NCBI GenBank assembly: GCA_027023025.1 | Contig: JALVXB010000026.1 | Coordinates: 1-37,788 of the forward strand | Origin: Caldisericaceae bacterium | GTDB taxonomy: Bacteria > Caldisericota > Caldisericia > Caldisericales > Caldisericaceae | Length of the DNA: 37,788 nucleotides | Direction: 5' to 3' | Shown: positions 7,182-14,677 of the stretch, one piece after another | Position numbering within the stretch: position 1 is the stretch's first letter | How the letters are laid out: each line of letters starts with the position of its first letter | Program-made: the position numbers and the translations under genes | The notes under the pieces: generated by a model | Database searches by the model: none | Seen by the model: the letters and a program-made list of their open reading frames with translations, nothing else | Told to the model about the DNA's origin: nothing

Positions 7182-8234
7182 TTAAAGGTCTTTAAAAGTT
7201 TTTCTTTTCTTAAACTCCTGCCTCTTTCCGTTGTTCCATTGCGAAACCGGCCTTAAATCAATCTGTTACTTTTATGACTTCCTATTTTTAGGAAGCGGTG
7301 CTAAATTTCTTTAGCACTCTGCATGTTACCATGCAGTTCGGACTGTTGCTTCACTCTTTTGAGTGTCCATTCGTTCAGTCTCTCACGGTGGAGTAAAATG
7401 TTCTCAAAGAGATATCTTTTCCTCTCTAAGTAAATAGTAGATCCATCATACAGATAGTGATAAATTGTAGCCAATTGATCAATTCCTCCATAGCGAATAC
7501 GAGCAATTCTTTTGCGGGAATAATTCAGAGAAGTCATAGGTAAATGAAGATTGTTAACAAAAACTATCCTCTGCAAATCTTTTAGAAATTCAGTATTGCC
7601 CTCTATACTAAACTCTCCTCCCGCATATAAATAGGTTTTACCGCTAGGCTTAATTACTTTTCTCGTTTGCTTTGTAATACAACCATCTGCATCAAAAATG
7701 CCTCTTACATAATGAGCAGTTAGATCTTTAGTAAGCATATCATAGAGAAAACGCACAGTAAAAGTTTTTCGTGGCCTAATACCAAATAATGAAAGATCAT
7801 TTTTAATTTTAGTAGATCTGAAATATACTTCCCATGCTTTAGTATCTTTATGGTAATAATCTTTTCCTTCCCAGCCCGTAAACTTTTTCCATAACAAAAG
7901 ATGCGGATAATCTTTCTCCGCCAATGTGATTCTGATTTTATTCTCAGTAATACAACCGTCGGCAGTAAAAAAGCCTAGCCAATATGCTTGTTCTTCACTA
8001 CTAATTTTTTCAAAAATGCTTTCGTTTAAATTGTACTTCCTTTTGAACATTTCACTCCTTCCGCCTCGTTGTCCCTGAAAAATGGAGTTCCGAGTCAATT
8101 AGAATGGATTTTAGTTGGGCACTTCTCTACCCAACGACGCGAGAATAAATCTCGGTCTTTTGCCGTTTCTCCTTTGGAACTACGGTGCCGTTCTCCAGAA
8201 CTAAATTCCCATTTTCGTCTTCTTTATACCTCAC
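7182..8234 (-). CDS. nrdD: Stand-alone glycyl-radical domain of class III RNR, split by a group I intron (exons 8129-8234 and 7182-7258)
   Basis: Exon 1 starts with GTG at 8234, seven bases after a strong GGAGG, and runs 35 codons to ...EIYSRVVG plus one T. Exon 2 starts at 7258. Joining them gives a 60-aa protein with RVVG|YLRPVSQWNNGKRQEF, the C-terminal radical motif of anaerobic NrdD. Gly35 would carry the stable glycyl radical placed there by NrdG. The large NrdD gene two genes upstream ends without this domain, so the enzyme is in two pieces that must associate. The join is inferred from the protein motif, from group I splice rules and from P1/P10 pairing. Without splicing, translation ends at TAG directly after Gly35. 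No nrdG is in the window. Confidence 0.93.
7259..8128 (-). ncRNA. Group I self-splicing intron with internal homing endonuclease gene
   Basis: The 870-nt intron follows a T (5' splice site) and ends in G, as group I introns do. P1: the exon end GTTGGGT (8129-8135) pairs with GCCCAAC (8114-8120), with U.G at the splice site and an 8-nt loop. P10: AAGT (8121-8124) pairs with exon 2 ATTT. P3: TCCATTC (8102-8108) with GAATGGA (7366-7372). P4/P5: CTCG (8091-8094) with CGAG (8065-8068) enclosing a short stem. P7: GACTG (7376-7380) with CAGTC (7341-7345). P8: 7352-7365 (CACTC AAAA GAGTG). P9: 7319-7336 (CTGCATG GTAA CATGCAG). P9.1: 7298-7317. P9.2: 7278-7295. The layout resembles the phage T4 td intron (subgroup IA) from memory. 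The endonuclease gene fills the loop after P5 and overlaps the 3' core. Confidence 0.93.
7301..8050 (-). CDS. LAGLIDADG homing endonuclease encoded in the intron
   Basis: The 249-aa protein has two LAGLIDADG motifs, YWLGFFTADG (residues 23-32) and YVRGIFDADG (114-123). It should therefore act as a single-chain, pseudo-symmetric endonuclease. Both motifs end in D-G, with the metal-binding aspartates kept, so it looks active. Such enzymes cut the intron-less allele and let the intron copy itself in, and some also assist splicing as maturases. The start is the ATG at 8050, four bases after GGAG. The frame upstream (to 8098) lies in ribozyme core sequence without a ribosome site. The last 25 or so codons also form the ribozyme's P3 3' strand, P7, P8 and P9, and the stop lies in P9.1, so the two functions are locked together. 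Confidence 0.92.
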   Translation of the reverse strand: MFKRKYNLNESIFEKISSEEQAYWLGFFTADGCITENKIRITLAEKDYPHLLLWKKFTGWEGKDYYHKDTKAWEVYFRSTKIKNDLSLFGIRPRKTFTVRFLYDMLTKDLTAHYVRGIFDADGCITKQTRKVIKPSGKTYLYAGGEFSIEGNTEFLKDLQRIVFVNNLHLPMTSLNYSRKRIARIRYGGIDQLATIYHYLYDGSTIYLERKRYLFENILLHRERLNEWTLKRVKQQSELHGNMQSAKEI

Positions 8235-8259
8235 TCGCTCACCTCCTTCTAAAAAGAAT

Positions 8260-8886
8260 TTATACAAAAAGTTTTAGATTGCTTTCACTAAAAATATTCG
8301 GTGCGACTTTTTTAACTTCTTCAAACATTGCTTTTGCCATCCGCCTTATCTCCCACTGCGCATGTTCGTCGCAGCGGAGTTTAAAAAAGTGCATCAGTTC
8401 CCGCGCGTTTGCAGTTGCAACGATTTTTGTTTCCGTTGCATTCGGCAGGACGAACCGCGCATCTTCAATCGGCACGAGTGCTGAAAGTTTGTCGTACGCA
8501 CCCGCAATGTATTCCATCGCCTTCAAAAACACCTTTTTTGCTTCTGGGTTTTGCTTCACAGTTTCTGGCATAACAAAAGGAAAGTTTCGCTCCTTAACAT
8601 ACCGCTGGCTCTGCTGAGTAAAGGCAAACAAACGGTGGCGTACAAACTGATGGGAGCACGCACGGGAAATTCCCTCAATTGCAAATGTAAAAGAAATGTG
8701 CTCAAACACCGAAAGGTGTCCCAACTTCAGCGCAAGTTCAATAAGGCGCTTTACATCTCCACTTTTCAATGTAAGGTTTATAACCCCGCCTTTATACCTG
8801 CTCTGCCTCATCGCTGTTGCAACGACGAGTTCTGGTTCTGGCGTATAAGAAATAAGTGCGACTTTTAGTGCAGTTTCCCGTTCCAC
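8260..8886 (-). CDS. thyX: Flavin-dependent thymidylate synthase ThyX
   Basis: The 208-aa length is normal. RHRLFAFTQQSQRY at residues 83-96 fits the family signature RHRX7S. ThyX makes dTMP from dUMP using methylene-tetrahydrofolate, FAD and NADPH. Typical features also visible are the N-terminal TPEPELVVATAMRQSR and the QWEIRRMA segment near the end. It starts with GTG 11 nt after the nrdD stop with only a weak AAGG, so it is probably translated by coupling. The radical-domain gene follows 25 nt after its stop. Placing dTMP synthesis inside the RNR operon makes metabolic sense, since both supply DNA precursors. It uses the folate made by the folP-folK pathway further right in the window. 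Confidence 0.96.
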   Translation of the reverse strand: MERETALKVALISYTPEPELVVATAMRQSRYKGGVINLTLKSGDVKRLIELALKLGHLSVFEHISFTFAIEGISRACSHQFVRHRLFAFTQQSQRYVKERNFPFVMPETVKQNPEAKKVFLKAMEYIAGAYDKLSALVPIEDARFVLPNATETKIVATANARELMHFFKLRCDEHAQWEIRRMAKAMFEEVKKVAPNIFSESNLKLFV

Positions 8887-8897
8887 ATTAAACCTTA

Positions 8898-10970
8898 TTA
8901 CAAATCTATATTAAACTGAATAGCGCCTTCCTCAGAATCGTTTTCCGATGGTTCGCCTTTTGCGTACTTTTCTGCAAGTTCAGCATCGCAATACGGACAG
9001 TACTCGTGCTCGCCGGGGATGTATCCGTGCTTCGGGCAGATGCTGAATGTCGGGGTAATCGTAATGTAAGGAATTTCAAAGTTATTTACGATTTTCTTTA
9101 TAAACACCTTCGCCTCTTCTCCGCTGTGCAGTGACTCCCCAAGGAAGAAGTGGATAACGGTCCCACCCGTCCAGAGCCTTTGAATGTCGTTTTGCTTCTC
9201 AGCAACTTCAAATGGATCGTCCGTATAGTCCACAGGGAGCTGCGCAGAGTTCGTGTAGAATGGGTCAACGCCTAACTCTTCCACTTCCTTTTCGTTTGCA
9301 ACTATAATGTCAGGATAAAGTTCTTTGTCCTTTAAGGCAAGTTCGTAAGAGGTGCTTTCACTTGGAGTTGCTTCGAGGTTGAACATACTGCCCGTTTCCT
9401 CCTGGAATTCCTGCATCTTCTCACGCATAAAGTTCAGGACTTCTACGGCAAATTGTATACCCTCTTCGTCTCCTATGTTCTTGCCCATAAAGTTCAAAAG
9501 CGCTTCGTTCATTCCGACGACGCCAATCGTGGAGAAGTGGTTGTCCCAATAGTGGCCTGACGACTTCTTAATAGGCTCAAGGTAAATTTTCGAATACGGA
9601 TACAGGCCAGCCTCTGTAAACGCTTCTATCGTTTTTCTCTTTACGACGAATGCGTCTTTTGCGGCTTCCATTATGTCGGAAACATAGTCAAAGAATTCCT
9701 TCTTCGTCTTTGACAGATAACCGATGCGCGGCATATTAATCGTGATAACTCCAATCGAGCCCGTGAGTGGTGCTGCGCCAAACAGTCCGCCGCCTTTGCT
9801 CTTTAACTCTTTCGTGTTGAGCCGAAGCCTGCAGCACATCGAGCGGGCATCTTCCGGCTTTAGGTCGGAATTTACGAAGTTTGCAAAGTAAGGCGTGCCG
9901 TACTTTCTCGTTGCTTCCCACATCGGTTCAAGCTCGGGATTGCTCCAGTCAAAGTCTTTATCAATGTTTATCGTTGGAATCGGGAATGTAAACGGCCTGC
10001 CGTTTCCGTCGCCTTCAATCATCGTTTCCCAGAACGCTCTGTTCACCATATCCATTTCTTTCTGCATGTCCCTGTAAAGCACTTCAGGGTGTTCTTTTCC
10101 GCCGACAATCACGGGACGGTCCTTCAGTAAAGGATGCGGGTGGATATCCAGAGTGATGTTTGAGAACGGAGACTGCCCGCCGGTCCTCATCGTCTGGTTC
10201 ATATTGTAAACGAATTCCTGTACCTGCTGTTTTACTTCTTTGTAGGAAAGTTTGTCAAAGTAAACGAACGGGGCAAGATATGTATCAAAAGAGCTGAATG
10301 CAACGGCACCTGCTGCTTCGTTCTGAAGGGTGAAAAGGAAGTTCATCATCTGTCCTAAAATAGAAGAGAGGTGTTTTGCAGGCTTTGAATACGGTTTTCC
10401 TGGCACGCCGCCAAACCCGCGCTTTATCAAGTCCTCAAGATCCCAGCCCACGCAATAAGCGCCTAAAAAGCTTAAATTGTGGATGTGCACCCAGCCATCT
10501 TTGTGCAAGTTGGCAATTTTCTTTGGATACACCTTATTGAGCCAGTACATCTTTTCCGCTTTTCCTGCAACAAACGCCTTTAAGCCCTGAATGGAGTAGT
10601 CCACATTTGCATTCTCGTGCACTTCCCAAGTGCTGTTTCCCAGGTATTCGTCAATAATGTCACTCGTTATGTGATTTTTAATTTCTCTGATTTCACGCCT
10701 GTGCTCACGGTAAAGGATGAACGCCTTTGCCGTCCCAAAGAATCCTTTGCGCATAAGGACAGTTTCAATTTTATTCTGGATAAGTTCAATGGAAAACGGG
10801 ATACCGTCGTGTTCATTTTCGAGTTCGGTAATCACGATGTTTGCAAGAAACTGCGCAGTTTCCCTGCCAAACTCGCCCGTTTCGTGCCCTGCTTTATAAA
10901 TTGCGTTTACGATTTTTTCTTTTTCAAAATCAACAACGCGTCCGTCTCTTTTGATAACTTTACGAATCAT
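8898..10970 (-). CDS. nrdD: Anaerobic ribonucleoside-triphosphate reductase NrdD, catalytic body lacking the radical domain
   Basis: The 690-aa protein begins with an ATP-cone regulatory domain (residues 2-95, KRDGRVVDFEKEKIVNAI). The ten-stranded barrel of class III RNR follows, including SMCCRLRLN with the Cys379/Cys380 pair expected to carry the thiyl radical. Near the end lies a metal-site segment SICPKHGYIPGEHEYCPYC (Cys645, His648, Cys658, Cys661). Normally RVxGY and a short tail follow within about 50 residues. Here the chain ends with an acidic tail (ENDSEEG) and a stop. The missing domain is the separate gene at 7182-8234. The ATG at 10970 follows GGAGGGAATT. It is the first gene of the operon. 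It reduces NTPs to dNTPs under anaerobic conditions once the partner is radical-loaded. Confidence 0.95.
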   Translation of the reverse strand: MIRKVIKRDGRVVDFEKEKIVNAIYKAGHETGEFGRETAQFLANIVITELENEHDGIPFSIELIQNKIETVLMRKGFFGTAKAFILYREHRREIREIKNHITSDIIDEYLGNSTWEVHENANVDYSIQGLKAFVAGKAEKMYWLNKVYPKKIANLHKDGWVHIHNLSFLGAYCVGWDLEDLIKRGFGGVPGKPYSKPAKHLSSILGQMMNFLFTLQNEAAGAVAFSSFDTYLAPFVYFDKLSYKEVKQQVQEFVYNMNQTMRTGGQSPFSNITLDIHPHPLLKDRPVIVGGKEHPEVLYRDMQKEMDMVNRAFWETMIEGDGNGRPFTFPIPTINIDKDFDWSNPELEPMWEATRKYGTPYFANFVNSDLKPEDARSMCCRLRLNTKELKSKGGGLFGAAPLTGSIGVITINMPRIGYLSKTKKEFFDYVSDIMEAAKDAFVVKRKTIEAFTEAGLYPYSKIYLEPIKKSSGHYWDNHFSTIGVVGMNEALLNFMGKNIGDEEGIQFAVEVLNFMREKMQEFQEETGSMFNLEATPSESTSYELALKDKELYPDIIVANEKEVEELGVDPFYTNSAQLPVDYTDDPFEVAEKQNDIQRLWTGGTVIHFFLGESLHSGEEAKVFIKKIVNNFEIPYITITPTFSICPKHGYIPGEHEYCPYCDAELAEKYAKGEPSENDSEEGAIQFNIDL

Positions 10971-11008
10971 AATTCCCTCCTTATTGCCCTCCTTTATTTC
11001 CTCGTTCT

Positions 11009-11036
11009 GTTATACCAAAACCAGATAAAAAATCAA
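11009..11036 (-). promoter_or_regulatory. Promoter of the nrdD operon
   Basis: On the minus strand TTGATT (11031-11036) and TATAAC (11009-11014) are 16 bp apart, leaving a leader of about 30 nt before GGAGGGAATT-ATG. I saw no NrdR-box pair. Confidence 0.6.
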
Positions 11037-11358
11037 ATGTTTGAAATGTTTCCAAAAATTAGCAAAAATGTTCCAAACTATGCAGCAGTAAAACACTTTC
11101 AAAAAATAGACCTTAAAAAAGCAGTATGTAAATTCTTTTGTTCACAAAGTGAGCAGATACAAAAATGCTTTTAACTACAGATTTTTAAGAAGGTAAATAA
11201 ACAAATTTTCGTATTACGCACGACTTGCTTTCACTTTACATTATGCTAAAAACAAAGAAAACGATTAGTATTAAAGCAGGCTTTCAGAACTTACTCCTTA
11301 AAAATTTTCTCGGGCAAAGCAAAACTATTGGAAAAAATTTTACAAAGAGTAAAATAGG
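11037..11358. other. AT-rich intergenic stretch between divergent operons
   Basis: I see no gene, repeat or clear plus-strand promoter here. The plus-strand frames are short and biased to K, F and N. Confidence 0.5.
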
Positions 11359-12918
11359 TTGTTTGCAAACTGTAAAATTATTTTTGGAAATAACTGCAGG
11401 AAAGGAGTAAAAAATACGGAAAGTAAATTTGATGTAATCATAATAGGCGCAGGCGTCGTTGGCAGCCTTATTGCGCGCGCTTTATCAAAGTACGAATTAA
11501 AAGTGCTCGTCGTCGAAAAAGGTGACGATGTCGCAATAGGAACGACCAGAGCAAATACGGGTATCGTGCACGCTGGCTACAACGCTCCCGTAGGTTCAAA
11601 CAAGGCACGGATGAATGTGCGGGGAAACGCGCTTTTCGATAACCTTGCAGCAGAACTCCACATAGACTTCAAAAGAATAGGCGACTTCGTGGTTGCAACG
11701 AGCGACTCAGAATTAAAAACGATAGAAGAACTGCTTGAGCGCGGAAAGAAAAACGGAGTGCCGAACCTCGAAGTAATTGGCAGAGAAAAGATGCTTGCAC
11801 TTGAGCCGAACCTTACGCCAAAAACAAAGGCAGCACTCTTTGCACCAACAGGCGGAGAAGTTGACCCCATAGGGCTTGCAATCGCCGCAATGGAAAATGC
11901 CGTTTTAAACGGAGTAAAATTGAAGCTACTTACCGAAGTAAACGGATTTATAAAAGAGAACGACAAAATCGTTGCAGTAAAAACAAATAGAGGCATTTTT
12001 TATACTGATTGGGTGGTAAACGCAGCAGGTTTATACGCAGACAGAATAATGAAACTTGCAGGTATAGAATCTGAGTTTGAAATCCGTCCACGGAAAGGCG
12101 AATACATCATACTCGATCCCGCATACCAGCCCGTCCGCTCCATTTTATTCCCCACGCCGACAGAAATTTCCAAAGGCATTCTCGTTACGACGACGGTATT
12201 TGGCAATGTAATGGTAGGCCCTACTTCAGTTCTGATAAACGACAAAGAGGACAAGTCCACGACGGAAAGCGGGCTGAAAGAAGTGGAAGAAGGCGGCAAA
12301 AAACTAATCCCCTCGCTCGACATGCGCTATGCAATAAAAGAATTTGCAGGCCTCAGGGCAGACGGAAACGCAGGCACGAAAAAAGACAGATACGGCAGTA
12401 TGGTGAAGCGCGACTTTATAATGGAAGTTCCTTCGAGCATCGTAAAAGGATTTGTAAACCTTGCAGGTATCGAGTCGCCAGGGCTTGCATCGTCCCCTGC
12501 AATTGCAGAGTGGGTCGTAGAAGCACTGAAAGAAAACGGGCTCAAGATGAAAGAGAAAAAGTCGTTCAACCCAGAGCGCATTCCCGTGCCTCCATTTGCA
12601 AAACTCAGCAAAGAAGAGCAGGCAAAACTTATAGAAAAAGACCCGCGTTTCGGAAAAATCGTATGCAGGTGCGAGAATGTGACTGAAGGGGAGATCGTGC
12701 GCGCAATTCACGCACCCGTTCCTGCACTGAGCTACGATGCAATAAAAAGAAGGCTGCACATTGGAATGGGACGCTGCCAGGGCGCTTTTGACACGCCGCG
12801 CGTAATTGAAATTCTTTCCCACGAGCTGGGAATTCCGCCCGTAAAAGTAAGAAAAGACGGGACAAAAACAGAATTCCTTTTGCGAGGCACAAAAGAGGTT
12901 GAAGATGAACGAAATTAA
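11359..12918 (+). CDS. glpA: GlpA-like FAD-dependent glycerol-3-phosphate dehydrogenase / oxidoreductase with C-terminal Fe-S domain
   Basis: The FAD-binding motif DVIIIGAGVVGS opens a DAO-type oxidoreductase domain, with GTTRANTGIVHAGYNA and GLYADRIMKLAG further on. This matches the GlpA family, which oxidises glycerol 3-phosphate to dihydroxyacetone phosphate. The C-terminal 90 residues form a BFD-like [2Fe-2S] domain (CRCENVTEGE...GMGRCQGAFD). The usual fourth cysteine (GGFC) is Asp here, so cluster binding may be altered. The start is uncertain. TTG at 11359 adds an unusual Cys-rich extension, while the good AAAGGAG at 11401-11407 has no in-frame ATG, GTG or TTG after it (ACG at 11416 is the best placed codon). 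The two following genes overlap and form the known GlpA/FAD-oxidoreductase/DUF1667 trio. Confidence 0.85.
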   Translation: MFANCKIIFGNNCRKGVKNTESKFDVIIIGAGVVGSLIARALSKYELKVLVVEKGDDVAIGTTRANTGIVHAGYNAPVGSNKARMNVRGNALFDNLAAELHIDFKRIGDFVVATSDSELKTIEELLERGKKNGVPNLEVIGREKMLALEPNLTPKTKAALFAPTGGEVDPIGLAIAAMENAVLNGVKLKLLTEVNGFIKENDKIVAVKTNRGIFYTDWVVNAAGLYADRIMKLAGIESEFEIRPRKGEYIILDPAYQPVRSILFPTPTEISKGILVTTTVFGNVMVGPTSVLINDKEDKSTTESGLKEVEEGGKKLIPSLDMRYAIKEFAGLRADGNAGTKKDRYGSMVKRDFIMEVPSSIVKGFVNLAGIESPGLASSPAIAEWVVEALKENGLKMKEKKSFNPERIPVPPFAKLSKEEQAKLIEKDPRFGKIVCRCENVTEGEIVRAIHAPVPALSYDAIKRRLHIGMGRCQGAFDTPRVIEILSHELGIPPVKVRKDGTKTEFLLRGTKEVEDERN

Positions 12919-14188
12919 TACGGATGTTGCGATAATAGGAAGCGGGCCTGCTGGGCTTGCTGCTGCGCTTTCTGCAAAGGAAAACGGAGCAGACAGAGTG
13001 CTGCTTATAGAACGAGACAGCAGGATTGGCGGCATCCCTCTGCAGTGTATACACAACGGATTTGGCACACAGATTTTCAAAAAAGACTTAACAGGCCCCG
13101 AATACATCCACTTCTATGCAGACGAAGTTCAGAGGTCTGGCGTTGAAGTGTGGACTGATACATTCGTATTTGAACTGAACCAAAAAAGAGAAATCTACAC
13201 GATAAGTCCTAAAAACGGGCTTACAAAGACAAATGCAAAGTCAATCGTGCTTGCAATGGGGTGCAGAGAAAGGCCGAGAGGCGCAATCAAAATCCCCGGA
13301 GACCGTCCCGTAGGCGTGTACACTGCAGGCACGCTCCAACACCTCATAAACATCGACGGATTTATGCCCGGAAAGCGATTCGTCATACTGGGCTCTGGCG
13401 ACATTGGAATGATTATGGCGCGCCGCATCACGCTTGAAGGTGGAAAAGTGGAACGCGTAGTAGAAATTTTGCCGTATCTTTCAGGACTCAGGAGGAATTA
13501 TTCGCAGTGCCTGCTTGACTACGGAATACCGCTAAACCTGTCGCACACCGTCGTAAGAATTAACGGAAGGAAACGCCTTGAATCCGTAACAATTGCAGCA
13601 GTAGACGAAAGTAGAAGCGTGATAAAAGGCAGTGAAGAAGTAATTCCCTGCGACACGCTCGTTCTGTCCGTAGGGCTGATACCGGAAAACGAGCTCTCTA
13701 AAATGGCCGGCGTAAAAATAGACCCTTTGACGAACGGCCCCCTTGTCGACGAAACGATGCAAACGAGCGCAGAAGGAATATTTGCAGCAGGAAATGTCGT
13801 GCACGTTTACGACCTCGTGGACTGGGTTTCCATTGCAGGAACGCGCGCAGGAAAGTACGCAGCGCTGCACGCAAAAGGAATTTTTACTAAAGGAGACGAG
13901 TATACTGAGGTTTTGCCCGGTGAAAATGTGCACCACGCCGTACCCCAGCGTATTAAAAAAGATACCAATGAAACCGTATTTCTGCAGTTCCGCGTAAAAA
14001 AACCGATAGAGGCACTGACTAAAATAACTATTAAAGATGATGTGCAGAAAGAAACAGTCCTGTTCCAGAAAGTTCTTCGCTACGCGCGCCCCAGTGAAAT
14101 GATAGAACTGGAATTAAAAGATACTGCTTTGCAAAAGGTTTTAAGCGCAGATATCGTCGCAGTAAGTGCGGAGGCATTAAAAAAGTGA
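12905..14188 (+). CDS. FAD/NAD(P)-binding oxidoreductase, partner of the GlpA-like protein
   Basis: The 427-aa protein has an FAD motif GSGPAG (residues 12-17), SRIGGIPLQCIHNGFG, and a central second Rossmann motif VILGSGDIGM for NAD(P). A C-terminal FAD-binding GIFAAGNVVHVYD follows. This is the pyridine-nucleotide-disulfide oxidoreductase fold, but the paired redox cysteines are absent, so it transfers electrons rather than reducing disulfides. I start at the ATG at 12905, which follows GAGG and overlaps the upstream stop by 14 nt. An in-frame TTG six bases earlier is less likely. It probably links the GlpA-like subunit to NAD(H) or another carrier (inference). Confidence 0.88.
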   Translation: MNEINTDVAIIGSGPAGLAAALSAKENGADRVLLIERDSRIGGIPLQCIHNGFGTQIFKKDLTGPEYIHFYADEVQRSGVEVWTDTFVFELNQKREIYTISPKNGLTKTNAKSIVLAMGCRERPRGAIKIPGDRPVGVYTAGTLQHLINIDGFMPGKRFVILGSGDIGMIMARRITLEGGKVERVVEILPYLSGLRRNYSQCLLDYGIPLNLSHTVVRINGRKRLESVTIAAVDESRSVIKGSEEVIPCDTLVLSVGLIPENELSKMAGVKIDPLTNGPLVDETMQTSAEGIFAAGNVVHVYDLVDWVSIAGTRAGKYAALHAKGIFTKGDEYTEVLPGENVHHAVPQRIKKDTNETVFLQFRVKKPIEALTKITIKDDVQKETVLFQKVLRYARPSEMIELELKDTALQKVLSADIVAVSAEALKK

Positions 14189-14556
14189 AAGAGCAAACGG
14201 ACAAACTGATATGTATAATGTGCCCGCTTGGATGTGAGCTTACGGTAAAACACATCGGGGGAAAAGTCATTTCGGTTCAGGGCAACGGATGTCCGCTTGG
14301 GGAGCGCTTTGCAAAGGAAGAGTTCTCAAACCCAAAACGCGTGGTTATCACGACCGTGCAGGTAAAAAACGGAAAAAGACGCCTCGTGCCCGTGCGCTCT
14401 GACAAACCAGTGCCAAAAGAAAAGCTATTCGATGTGCTGAAGTACCTGAGAAAAGTGCAGATCAGTGCACCAGTAAAGTTTCACCAGATAGTCGTGGAAA
14501 ATATTCTCGGCACAGGCGCAAACATCATCGCAACGGACGAAGTGGAGGGAGAATAA
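14185..14556 (+). CDS. DUF1667 cysteine-rich protein
   Basis: The 123-aa protein starts with GTG overlapping the previous TGA (GTGA). Four cysteines lie at residues 10, 13, 17 and 36 (ICIMCPLGC and NGCPLG), the pattern of DUF1667, which usually accompanies this GlpA/FAD pair in anaerobes. The cysteines probably bind a metal or an Fe-S cluster. The rest reads VVITTVQVKNGKRRLVPV and KPVPKEKLF, both familiar in this family. Its exact role is not established. A third subunit or electron-transfer module of the complex is the natural reading. Confidence 0.9.
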   Translation: MKEQTDKLICIMCPLGCELTVKHIGGKVISVQGNGCPLGERFAKEEFSNPKRVVITTVQVKNGKRRLVPVRSDKPVPKEKLFDVLKYLRKVQISAPVKFHQIVVENILGTGANIIATDEVEGE

Positions 14557-14677
14557 CTACAAAAACTACATCCCTAAACTTTCTACTATAAGAATAAAAG
14601 TTTACGAAATTCTAAATGTAGTGTGGAAATAAGTCTTTTTGTTACAGTTTAACCCAATAATGTATCTTATAAATCAC

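Noticed and set aside
7301-8098. Endonuclease start at 8098 (265 aa)
   Set aside because: The extra 16 codons lie in P4/P5 of the ribozyme and have no ribosome site. ATG at 8050 follows GGAG.
7182-8234. The insertion in the radical domain might be an intein
   Set aside because: The endonuclease is not in frame with exon 1. TAG follows the glycine codon at once, the insertion lacks the Cys/Ser first residue and His-Asn end, and RNA pairings P1, P3, P7-P10 fit a group I intron.
12304-13107. Long minus-strand frames opposite the GlpA and FAD genes
   Set aside because: They are shadows of the plus-strand genes, which carry clear family motifs; the minus-strand translations show none.
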